From: GWB1-54-5 sp035290085
GTDB lineage: Bacteria > Patescibacteriota > Gracilibacteria > Peribacterales > Peribacteraceae
NCBI GenBank assembly: GCA_035290085.1
Contig: DATDVK010000008.1
Span: 1 to 23,102, forward strand
Reading direction: 5' to 3'
DNA: 23,102 nucleotides
Shown here: piece by piece, positions 1-6,195 of the stretch
Layout of the letters: each line of letters opens with the position of its first letter
How positions within the stretch are numbered: the stretch's first letter is position 1
The notes under the pieces: generated by a model
Databases searched by the model: none
What the model saw: only the letters and a program-made list of their open reading frames with translations
What the model was told of the DNA's origin: nothing
Position numbers and translations under genes: made by a program

Positions 1-2
1 CG

Positions 3-203
3 AAAGTACTGCAAGGGGGAGTGTGGGAGGAGACACCGGCAGTGGAGGTGGTGCAGGCAAGTACTGCTCCTTCTGACATAGATGCCGCAAGACAACAGGG
101 ATACACCGGCTCTCTCTGTGGCAGTTGCGGAAGCACGAAGATGAAGCGCAACGGGGCCTGCGAGATCTGTCTCGACTGCGGTGCGACCAGCGGTTGCAGT
201 TGA
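3..203 (+). CDS. nrdJ: Vitamin B12-dependent (class II) ribonucleotide reductase, C-terminal fragment
   Basis: The frame is open from the window edge, so only the last 66 codons of a larger gene are seen. Class II reductases use adenosylcobalamin to make deoxyribonucleotides from ribonucleotides in the cytoplasm. The fragment ends in the typical NrdJ tail: a Gly-Tyr-Thr-Gly segment, then a zinc-ribbon-like C-G-S-C-G-S, an R-N-G-A-C-E-I-C block, C-G-A-T-S and a terminal G-C-S. The cysteine-rich tail of this family re-reduces the active-site disulfide. The catalytic barrel lies outside the window and cannot be judged. The stop is TGA directly after the conserved final Cys-Ser, which shows that TGA is a true stop in this genome. 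A strong hairpin terminator follows within 25 bp. Confidence 0.88.
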   Translation, partial: KVLQGGVWEETPAVEVVQASTAPSDIDAARQQGYTGSLCGSCGSTKMKRNGACEICLDCGATSGCS

Positions 204-224
204 GGATTTTTTAGAGCAAACAGA

Positions 225-250
225 GGAGCGGACGCCTGTCTGCTCCTTTT
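225..250 (+). terminator. Rho-independent terminator after nrdJ
   Basis: Stem GGAGCGGAC / GTCTGCTCC (one G.U pair) closes a GCCT tetraloop and is followed at once by TTTTGTT. The outer arms can extend by further A-T pairs. It lies 22 bp past the nrdJ stop, which fits termination of that transcript. Confidence 0.8.
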
Positions 251-280
251 GTTCTGGCTCCAAATCGCTACACTGGGGCC

Positions 281-730
281 ATGAGTTGGTTCGACAGGCT
301 CCCCTCACACGAGAAAGAGCGTCTCCGCAAGCGGTTGCGGAGTCCTGAGGAGTACGAGAGGCTTCGGGAGCGTGTGAAGGGGCCGGAGGACTTGGAGCGT
401 GAAATGAAGAAGAATGAGCTTCTTGCAGAACTCAAATTTGCACTGGAGACAGAACCACAGATTCAAGAAGAGCTCAGGAAGGAGATTGAGAAGGATCTTC
501 GGGAGCGGGGGGCTGAGCAGATACTCGAGGTGAGAAATCTCACTCCCCAAGCGCAGGATGCTCTGGCATCGGGAGCGTTTGCCGTTCGTATCGATGTGAA
601 TCCCAGTTCGGGGAGTGAACAGATTGTCTTGCTGCCTGAAGGGAACGTTGCAGAGAAAATCCCGCTGCAGAAATCAGTGAGTGAGCAGTACACAGCGGGA
701 TTCATGAGTGCAGGGGGCGGAGATGCGTAG
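281..730 (+). CDS. Conserved-looking hypothetical protein, charged helical N-terminus
   Basis: This encodes 149 residues that I do not recognise as a named family. Residues 1 to about 85 are very rich in Glu, Arg and Lys with helix-favouring spacing, probably a long amphipathic helix or coiled coil. Residues about 86-150 are less charged and could form a small beta-containing domain. There is no signal peptide, membrane segment or cysteine pair, so it is likely cytoplasmic. A candidate -10 box TACACT at 269-274 lies only 6 nt before the ATG and there is no Shine-Dalgarno sequence, so the message may be leaderless. The gene stands alone: nrdJ is terminated upstream and the next gene is on the other strand. 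Coding is supported by length and residue composition rather than by homology. Confidence 0.6.
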   Translation: MSWFDRLPSHEKERLRKRLRSPEEYERLRERVKGPEDLEREMKKNELLAELKFALETEPQIQEELRKEIEKDLRERGAEQILEVRNLTPQAQDALASGAFAVRIDVNPSSGSEQIVLLPEGNVAEKIPLQKSVSEQYTAGFMSAGGGDA

Positions 731-961
731 CGGTGTCTCTGTATGTACATGTGAGAGCACTGCACTAAGCAGTGACTGTTCTGTGCATTCCTCCAAAGTT
801 ACAGGGAGATGAAAAGCAGGCCGAAGGCGCAGACCATCAGGAAGACTCGCATGGACAGCTATCCTACGGCTGTCTGTAGATGTTTTTCAAGTGTTGAAAC
901 GCAAAGAGCCCTTGCACAAAAGAAAAAAGATGAACAAAATTATGTTTCATCTCTCAGGGAA
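731..961. other. Intergenic region between convergent genes, weak hairpins only
   Basis: I see no convincing gene here. Two small hairpins are visible: CACTGC/GCAGTG at 758-774 with a 5-nt loop, and GGACAGC/GCTGTCT at 853-875 followed 8 nt later by a run of five T. Either could end plus-strand transcription from the upstream hypothetical gene, but neither is a classic terminator. An open frame at 809-1108 runs antisense into the RNHCP gene and looks spurious. Confidence 0.4.
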
Positions 962-1255
962 TCATTCCCCAATGATCATGAGATTATCATCGGGAGCAAC
1001 GGTATTCGGAATCTCTTTTCCGCAGAGAGCACAGCAGTGCAACACCATCCAGCCCTTGCCGGAATGATGATCAAGTCCGATGGGTTCCATCATTCCGCCG
1101 CAATCTGATGCACGGTCACCCGGCCCTTCGTTGTCCACATGCTTGGAGTACAGGCAGTGCGGGCAGTGGTTGCGATATGAACCGTTCTTCAGTGGTTCCA
1201 CCTCCGCACTGCAGTGCTCGCAGGTGAATCGTTCCTGGCGTGCGATGAATGTCAT
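962..1255 (-). CDS. RNHCP domain-containing protein
   Basis: This is a 97-residue protein of the RNHCP family, a small cysteine-rich domain of unknown function that probably binds zinc. The signature Arg-Asn-His-Cys-Pro is present near residue 28, followed by C-L-Y-S-K-H-V-D and P-G-D-R. Cysteine pairs C-E-H-C near residue 12, the CP-C pair in the signature, and a C-C-A-L-C-G cluster near residue 75 give the metal-ligand pattern. The end N-T-V-A-P-D-D-N also fits the family, and the length is that of the whole domain. The start overlaps the upstream gene's stop by an ATGA junction, so the two are translationally coupled in one minus-strand operon. No signal peptide is present; it is probably cytoplasmic. 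Confidence 0.88.
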   Translation of the reverse strand: MTFIARQERFTCEHCSAEVEPLKNGSYRNHCPHCLYSKHVDNEGPGDRASDCGGMMEPIGLDHHSGKGWMVLHCCALCGKEIPNTVAPDDNLMIIGE

Positions 1256-1926
1256 GCGACTTTTACGGATGCACTCTCATTGGCAGTTTCCAGTGGGGGG
1301 TCAAACAGGTGATCGTCTGCCCGGGCATAGGCTCTGTCTGCGGCGGCATCTGCTGGAGCAAATTCTGGTTCGTCGTCCGGATCGAGTCGTTCTAAGAGAG
1401 CATCGGCGCGCCTGATCATTTCCTGTGCTATTTCTGCTTCTGTTGCGTAGTCAGGTTGGGAAGTAACGGATCCATCACCATCATCTATGTTCATATTCCT
1501 GCCGAAGTTCCGTGTGCCTTTGTGCCGTGAATTGCGCAGTGCAAAGAGAAGCTCTCCGGGGGCCGCTCCGATTCCTGCCAAGGCTAATATTCTTTTCAGC
1601 TCACCGTGGCGGTCTCCTTCTCTGAAGGAAGGCCTAGGGCCCGGGCGGAGCGAGTGCATTCTTCTAATAATGAGGGTTCTGATTTCCTGAAGAGTCTGGG
1701 AGGTGTGGTTGGCTTTGGCTGCTCCTGCAGGTGCTTCCTGTTCTTCTGCGTGTTTTGCAGATTGTCCGTTCCCTCCGGCTGTTTCGGTGAGATTTTGGCG
1801 GGCACATTGCGCTGCGGTTTCGATTGCAGCTCCGTCTTCTCCGCCTGCATGCGGACTTGCCGATTCCGGACTTCCGTAGGGAATCAGAGGTTTCTGAGCC
1901 GGTTCTGGTGCGACTTCAATGCTCAT
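1252..1926 (-). CDS. Hypothetical protein, first gene of the RNHCP operon
   Basis: This encodes 224 residues that I do not recognise. The first ~90 residues are Ala/Glu/Gln-rich and look disordered. Residues about 90-140 contain a more ordered basic helix-like stretch with R-T-L-I-I-R-R-M and a Leu/Ala/Gly-rich segment. The last third is acidic and Ala-rich with several Asp/Glu runs. There are no membrane segments or cysteine motifs. It starts at an ATG 7 nt after a -10 box and ends in an ATGA overlap with the RNHCP gene, so the two are co-transcribed and coupled. The pairing suggests a shared role, but nothing in the sequence says what it is. Confidence 0.65.
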   Translation of the reverse strand: MSIEVAPEPAQKPLIPYGSPESASPHAGGEDGAAIETAAQCARQNLTETAGGNGQSAKHAEEQEAPAGAAKANHTSQTLQEIRTLIIRRMHSLRPGPRPSFREGDRHGELKRILALAGIGAAPGELLFALRNSRHKGTRNFGRNMNIDDGDGSVTSQPDYATEAEIAQEMIRRADALLERLDPDDEPEFAPADAAADRAYARADDHLFDPPLETANESASVKVA

Positions 1927-1933
1927 AATGAGC

Positions 1934-1961
1934 TTTATAGTATATTTATAGGAAAAAGCAA
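1934..1961 (-). promoter_or_regulatory. Promoter of the hypothetical/RNHCP operon
   Basis: On the minus strand TTGCTT at 1961-1956 is followed after 16 nt by TATAAA at 1939-1934. Only 7 nt separate the -10 box from the ATG at 1926, so transcription should begin at or next to the start codon. There is no Shine-Dalgarno sequence. Confidence 0.6.
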
Positions 1962-1975
1962 GTTTTCCTCTGCAC

Positions 1976-3070
1976 TTACACGTTGAACTTAAAGTACATC
2001 ACGTCGCCGTCCTGCACCACGTACTCCTTGCCCTCGCTCCGCATCTTTCCGGCTACCTTGGCGCTCTGTTCCCCTCCGAGTGAGATGTAGTCCGTGTACG
2101 CGATGGTTTCGGCGCGGATAAACCCTTTCTGAAAATCGGTGTGGATCACGCCCGCTGCCTCGGGGGCGGTTGCACCCCTGAGCACGTTCCACGCTCGCAC
2201 TTCTTTCGGCCCTGCAGTGAAGTACGTGATGTAGCCGAGAGCGGCGTACGCTGCCTGGATGAGCTGGTCGAGTCCGGAAGACTCCACGCCCATTTCTCTG
2301 AGCATTTCCTTCGCTTCCATCATGGAGAGATCCTGGAGGTCTTCCTCAATTTTCGCCGATACCATGATGATCTGCGCCTGCGGGGGGAGACCGAGAGACA
2401 AGCGTTGCTTCTGCTCGTCTGTGGATTTCAGCACGTTTTCCGCAATATTTAGCGCGTAGATGATCGGCTTATTTGTGAGGAGATTGAACCCTCTGGAGAG
2501 CTTCTTTTCCTCATGGGTCATCTCCACTGTCTGAGCCATCTTTCCTGTGTCCAGTGCTTCCTTCATGCGCCGGAGGAGAGCGAGCTCCTTCTGCTTCTCT
2601 TTGTCTCCACTACGTGCGACTCCTTCCACTTTGTCGATACGTTTCACTATCGATTCCAGGTCTGCAAGAATGAGTTCTGTTTCGATGGTCTCGCAGTCGC
2701 GCTTGGGGTCTATACTTCCTTCAACGTGCGTAATATTGGTGTCCTCAAATTCCCGCACCACGTGGCAGAGGGCATCGACTTCCCGGATGGCATGGAGGAA
2801 CTGGTTGCCGAGGCCTTCTCCTTTGCTGGCTCCTTTCACCAGTCCTGCAATATCGACGAATTCGATGGCAGCGGGGATCACTTTCTGCGGCTTCACCATC
2901 TCGGTGAGTGTCTGAAGGCGCGTGTCCGGCACTTCCACTATGCCAACGTTCGGTTCGATAGTGCAGAAGGGGTAATTGGCAGACTGAGCTCCTTTGCTGC
3001 GCGTCAGCGCGTTGAAAAGCGTCGATTTCCCGACGTTCGGAAGGCCGATGATGCCTATTTGAAGAGCCAT
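1976..3070 (-). CDS. ychF: YchF/Obg-family ATPase (OLA1-type)
   Basis: This 364-residue protein has the usual YchF length. YchF proteins belong to the Obg GTPase group but prefer ATP; they bind ribosomes and have been linked to translation and stress responses. The P-loop G-L-P-N-V-G-K-S-T is at residues 9-17, the switch region with D-I-A-G-L-V-K-G-A near residue 73, and the altered G4 motif N-I-A-E near residue 208, which is the change that gives ATP preference. A coiled-coil insertion (about 130-200) and a C-terminal TGS domain (about 280-362, with the R-A-E-T-I segment) complete the fold. The ATG used gives the standard M-A-L-Q-I-G-I start. It has no Shine-Dalgarno sequence. An out-of-frame vestigial copy of the same start lies 104 bp upstream. 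Confidence 0.96.
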   Translation of the reverse strand: MALQIGIIGLPNVGKSTLFNALTRSKGAQSANYPFCTIEPNVGIVEVPDTRLQTLTEMVKPQKVIPAAIEFVDIAGLVKGASKGEGLGNQFLHAIREVDALCHVVREFEDTNITHVEGSIDPKRDCETIETELILADLESIVKRIDKVEGVARSGDKEKQKELALLRRMKEALDTGKMAQTVEMTHEEKKLSRGFNLLTNKPIIYALNIAENVLKSTDEQKQRLSLGLPPQAQIIMVSAKIEEDLQDLSMMEAKEMLREMGVESSGLDQLIQAAYAALGYITYFTAGPKEVRAWNVLRGATAPEAAGVIHTDFQKGFIRAETIAYTDYISLGGEQSAKVAGKMRSEGKEYVVQDGDVMYFKFNV

Positions 3071-3115
3071 AACGTATCAGTCGCTTGAGAGGAATGGAGA
3101 GGGGAGGCCGACTTG

Positions 3116-3152
3116 CCCACCGAAGTCCCCGCGGATGCGGGGCGAAGGTGGG
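3116..3152. repeat. REP-like palindrome with nested hairpins
   Basis: CCCACC (3116-3121) pairs with GGTGGG (3147-3152), and inside it CCCCGC (3127-3132) pairs with GCGGGG (3137-3142) around a GGAT loop. The inner hairpin plus the CGAAGGTGGGTG tail recurs at 23066-23093 with one base changed in the loop. Nearly exact recurrence 20 kb away marks a dispersed repeat family rather than a chance hairpin. It lies in the 112-bp gap between ychF and the gene upstream of it. Confidence 0.75.
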
Positions 3153-3153
3153 T

Positions 3154-3174
3154 GATGCCTATTTGGAGTGCCAC
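3154..3174 (-). pseudogene. Vestigial second copy of the ychF start
   Basis: Read on the minus strand, this 21-nt stretch is GTG GCA CTC CAA ATA GGC ATC and encodes the same seven residues (M-A-L-Q-I-G-I with GTG as start) as the functional ychF start at 3070-3050. It matches at 18 of 21 bases. The three differences are ATG to GTG and two synonymous third positions. It is out of frame with ychF. The reading frame continues through the palindrome for 40 codons and stops at 3057-3055, inside the start of ychF. A TATAAT box lies 7 nt before the GTG. Confidence 0.65.
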
Positions 3175-3181
3175 TTCGCAG

Positions 3182-3187
3182 ATTATA
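3182..3187 (-). promoter_or_regulatory. -10 box upstream of the vestigial ychF start
   Basis: A perfect minus-strand TATAAT lies 7 nt before the vestigial GTG at 3174 and overlaps the stop of the upstream membrane-protein gene. No good -35 box is seen at 16-18 nt. The spacing matches other genes here that look leaderless, so this is probably the ancestral ychF promoter, now about 110 bp from the functional start. Confidence 0.5.
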
Positions 3188-4730
3188 CGGAATCCTGAGC
3201 GGACTGCTCGGTGGAAGAAAGGATTTTATACACGATAATGCGGTCGCTCATGCCAACGTACTCGAGGGATTTGTTCTGGTTGAGTGTTTCGATCATGTTC
3301 CTGCGTTCTTCTGCTCTCCAAAGGGCAAGGTAGTCAGAAGGGATGTGCTGAATCAGTTCAGTGAGCCAGGCATTCCAGTCCGTTTCTTCAGATGGATTTC
3401 GTACTGCAGCGAAGAAGCGAATGGAATCCGGATCGGAGAGGTAGTCGTACGAGGGGTCCATTCCGCGCGCAAAGAGGAGATCCGGTCGTGCGCTGAAGAG
3501 GGAAGGGAAGAGATCCCAGTCCACATTCAGCACGCGTGATTTCTCTGGAATGTTCTTCATCGGATCTGTGAAGTGGCTGAGTGCGTTTTCTGCATTGACT
3601 GTGGAGAAACTATAGAAGGTCTTAGCGGTGTTCACGGTGAGCACGAGGAGGAGCACTCCCAGTGTGTATTTTCTGAGCAGCGCCCATCGGGGCAGGAGAA
3701 CATGTGCTGTTTCTTTGACAATGGGTGGGTACAGGCTCAGTACCTGTGCGAGGAGAATGAGGAGGAGCGGCCAGAGGAAGTCGAGCATGCGCACCCAGAG
3801 GAGCATGCCGAGTGTCATCACCAGAACAATGCTGGCTGTCAGACTGAGTCCTCGCCTGTGCATTTCTTTCCAGGAGACGCGGCGTGTGTACCACAGATGA
3901 TACGCGAAGAGGGAGCAGGCACCGAGGAGCGTGAGGACAGCTGCCATGCGTCCTATACCTGAATGCATTTCCGTGCCTGTATCGAGTTCTGTGAGGAAAG
4001 GTACTCTGAGGAAGATGGTGAAGACATAGTGGGCGAAGTTGCGTGCTTGGGGGTGGAGGAGAAGGCCAATCGCGAGGCCGGAGAGCGAACTCAAAACTGT
4101 GAGCAGAGCTGTACGTTTTCTTGAGAGCGAGAGGAGCCAGAGCGATCCCAGCAGGCAGACGAAGAGCGGGAACACGAAGAGGTGCGAGAGGAGCGTTGCC
4201 ATGGTCATGAGTACCAGGAGAAGCAATGGTTGTTTATGGAGGACGGTGAGCAGCGTGAGCGTGGTGAGGGCGACCATCAGGAAGAGCGGACGGCCGACGA
4301 GGAGGCGGAACGTAAATTGCACGTGTCCGAGGAGGAGGAGTGCGACAAGGATGCTCTGGGAAGCGGGAGAGAGGCGGAGCGTGCTGAGGAAGAGAAGGAA
4401 GGTGATGCCTACCGCACCAATGAGCAGCAGGATCAGCATGTCCTCCGCAATCGCGATATCCAGAGTGCCGAGAGGCATGAGCAGCACGTGCGTGAGGAAC
4501 CACGGATCAGAGGACCGTGTGCTGAAGTATCCTGAGTACAGAACATCGCCCCAGCCTCCGAACGAGTTCCCTTCCTGCAGGAGACGGGCGAGAGTGAGGT
4601 GCCGTATGCCATCTCCGAGGGACGTAGGATGTGCGAGACTGCTCAGGAACGTTCCGAAGAGGAGGAGGCATCCGCAGAGGGTGAGAGTGGGCAGGTATGT
4701 GAGAACAGGCCGTTTGAGAGGGCAAAACAT
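3183..4730 (-). CDS. Polytopic membrane protein, probable GT-C-type glycosyltransferase
   Basis: This encodes 515 residues with about ten hydrophobic helices in the first ~375 residues and a soluble C-terminal domain of about 130 residues. The first helix is followed by a loop with H-P-T-S-L-G-D-G-I-R-H, placing an Asp (residue 40) on the outer side where GT-C enzymes keep their catalytic acid. GT-C enzymes transfer sugars from lipid-linked donors outside the membrane. The C-terminal domain carries F-A-A-V-R-N-P and a D-Y-L-A-L-W segment, as in uncharacterised relatives. The GT-C assignment rests on topology and the loop Asp only; a generic membrane protein is the alternative. It is divergent from the SLH-sortase gene, with 145 bp between them, and lies upstream of ychF on the same strand. 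Confidence 0.65.
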   Translation of the reverse strand: MFCPLKRPVLTYLPTLTLCGCLLLFGTFLSSLAHPTSLGDGIRHLTLARLLQEGNSFGGWGDVLYSGYFSTRSSDPWFLTHVLLMPLGTLDIAIAEDMLILLLIGAVGITFLLFLSTLRLSPASQSILVALLLLGHVQFTFRLLVGRPLFLMVALTTLTLLTVLHKQPLLLLVLMTMATLLSHLFVFPLFVCLLGSLWLLSLSRKRTALLTVLSSLSGLAIGLLLHPQARNFAHYVFTIFLRVPFLTELDTGTEMHSGIGRMAAVLTLLGACSLFAYHLWYTRRVSWKEMHRRGLSLTASIVLVMTLGMLLWVRMLDFLWPLLLILLAQVLSLYPPIVKETAHVLLPRWALLRKYTLGVLLLVLTVNTAKTFYSFSTVNAENALSHFTDPMKNIPEKSRVLNVDWDLFPSLFSARPDLLFARGMDPSYDYLSDPDSIRFFAAVRNPSEETDWNAWLTELIQHIPSDYLALWRAEERRNMIETLNQNKSLEYVGMSDRIIVYKILSSTEQSAQDSV

Positions 4731-4736
4731 GCCTGC

Positions 4737-4765
4737 ATCGTAAGTGTTTCACCATGCCTAGTCGA
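4737..4765 (-). promoter_or_regulatory. Promoter of the GT-C-like gene
   Basis: On the minus strand TCGACT (4765-4760) and TACGAT (4742-4737) are 17 nt apart, each matching 4 of 6 consensus bases. Six nt separate the -10 box from the ATG at 4730, again predicting a leaderless message. Confidence 0.45.
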
Positions 4766-4835
4766 TAGGAGCTCAAAAGTGCCCTGAATTGACGATTTAC
4801 AATGGGATTTGGCACAGGAGAGATCCCAAGAGTAC

Positions 4836-4864
4836 TTGACAAAAGAGAGAAAAATCATTAGATT
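4836..4864 (+). promoter_or_regulatory. Promoter of the SLH-sortase gene
   Basis: A perfect TTGACA (4836-4841) is followed after 17 nt by TAGATT (4859-4864). The ATG at 4876 is 11 nt past the -10 box, leaving a leader of only about 4-5 nt and no room for a Shine-Dalgarno sequence. Confidence 0.7.
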
Positions 4865-4875
4865 AGCTCCCTTAT

Positions 4876-6111
4876 ATGCAGTATAAAAGGCTACTCCTTC
4901 TGCTGGCGGCAGTGTTACTCGTGGGCTTCGGGACACGGGCATTCGCTGCTGGTTTCCCCGATACTGACCAGACGCTCTACAGCGACGCATTTGTGTACCT
5001 CTCGGAGAAGGGGATACTTCGGGGATACGGTGATGGACTCGCGAGACCCCAGAAGTTTCTCAACAGGGTGGAGGCGATCAAAGTACTCATGATCACCCAG
5101 GAGAAGTATGCGCAGCGTGTTCTGTGGTACCAGGAGAACATGCCGCCATTACCTCTCTTTTCCGATGTACAGCAGAGTCAGTGGTTTGCCCCGTTTGTGG
5201 AGGCTGCGTTCGAGGCAGAAGTGGTGAAAGGGTATCCGGAGGGAACCCTGCGGCCGGGGCAGTTGCTTACGGTGGAAGAAGCGGTGGTTCTTCTCTCGCG
5301 GTCATTCGGGGAAGCGGGAGAAACAGAATTTGCGAGACTTTCAGCTACCATTCAGAACTTCCCAGGGCAGTGGTACACGTCCTCGATCAACGCTGCAATT
5401 CTGCGCAATGCGGTGTTGCAGGAGCAGCAGCCCCTGCGGCTTGGTCAGCCGATTACGCGCGGCCAGTTCTTCGAGATGGTCTACCGTATGATGTATGTTC
5501 GCGAGGCGGGTGTTCTTGCTTTCAACGATGGAAGAACTGTGTCCCAGGGAACCCAGAGCCAGGGGGCGAGTTCCTCGCACTCGATTACTCTCCCGCAGCC
5601 ACAGACTGTTCAGGTGATCAATCAGCCCCAACCGGCCGTACAGGCGAGCACGCTTCCGTATGCGTCAGAGAAGTATTTTGCCATTACGATGCCGAGTCTC
5701 GGGGTTACGGATCTCACCATCACACATCCCATAGATCCGCTTTCTTCTCAGGGTGTTCTCGCTGCGCTCAAAGACGGCGTGGGGCACCTCTTTAGCTATC
5801 CCGGTGCGGGTGGCAAGATCATGATCTACGGTCACTCCAGCGGGTATCCGTGGGATGTCTCGAAGTACACCAAGATATTCCGCAAGGTGAATCAGCTTAA
5901 AGTCGGGGACAGGATTTACGTGACGTACGAGGGGAAGCTGCACACCTACGAAGTAACCTACGAGGAAACAATCGATGCGAAAGACACAGCTCCTTTCAAT
6001 GACGATGCTGAAGGGGAGGAGCTCATTCTCTACACCTGCTGGCCGCCGGATTCCATCGCGCAGCGCTATCTGGTGCATGCGAAACCGATAGAGACAGTTG
6101 CTCTGAGGTAA
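4876..6111 (+). CDS. Secreted protein with three SLH repeats and a C-terminal sortase domain
   Basis: This is a 411-residue exported protein. Residues 1-25 form a signal peptide ending A-F-A-A. Three SLH repeats follow (about 27-75, 91-140 and 157-207), each with the F/W...A...GI.. GY..G pattern in at least partial form; three is the number that makes a complete SLH binding unit for cell-wall polymer. A Gln/Ser/Pro-rich linker (about 220-262) leads to a sortase domain (about 263-408). Its catalytic residues are visible: His320 in I-Y-G-H-S-S, Cys388 in L-Y-T-C-W-P-P and Arg397 in Q-R-Y-L-V. Sortases cleave sorting signals and join proteins to the envelope. Most sortases are held by a membrane helix; here the SLH unit would place the enzyme on the wall. 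No sorting-signal protein is seen in the window. Confidence 0.9.
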   Translation: MQYKRLLLLLAAVLLVGFGTRAFAAGFPDTDQTLYSDAFVYLSEKGILRGYGDGLARPQKFLNRVEAIKVLMITQEKYAQRVLWYQENMPPLPLFSDVQQSQWFAPFVEAAFEAEVVKGYPEGTLRPGQLLTVEEAVVLLSRSFGEAGETEFARLSATIQNFPGQWYTSSINAAILRNAVLQEQQPLRLGQPITRGQFFEMVYRMMYVREAGVLAFNDGRTVSQGTQSQGASSSHSITLPQPQTVQVINQPQPAVQASTLPYASEKYFAITMPSLGVTDLTITHPIDPLSSQGVLAALKDGVGHLFSYPGAGGKIMIYGHSSGYPWDVSKYTKIFRKVNQLKVGDRIYVTYEGKLHTYEVTYEETIDAKDTAPFNDDAEGEELILYTCWPPDSIAQRYLVHAKPIETVALR

Positions 6112-6112
6112 G

Positions 6113-6187
6113 AATAATAGGGAATTGAGTAATAGGCCCCACACATAGGGCCTCATTATCCTAGTACTCTATTCCCTATTACTCTCT
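6113..6187. repeat. Palindromic element, diverged third copy, at a convergent gene junction
   Basis: The left arm (6116-6139, AATAGGGAATTGAGTAATAG then GCCC) pairs with GGGCC at 6148 onward and CTATTCCCTATT ending at 6180, with about 9 extra bases in the right arm. It shares the TAATAGG / CCTAGTAYTCTATT words and the one-sided bulge with the elements at 12198 and 17208. It starts right after the sortase stop and ends before the 3' end of the opposite-strand ATPase gene. Confidence 0.6.
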
Positions 6188-6195
6188 CTTATGAT

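Noticed and set aside
809..1108. Plus-strand open frame of 99 codons
   Set aside because: It overlaps the well-supported RNHCP gene on the other strand and has no recognisable protein features.
2513..3088. Plus-strand open frame of 191 codons
   Set aside because: It is antisense to ychF, which is certain.
3116..3152. CRISPR-like repeat
   Set aside because: It is a single nested palindrome with no regular spacer array; no CRISPR array or cas gene is seen in the window.
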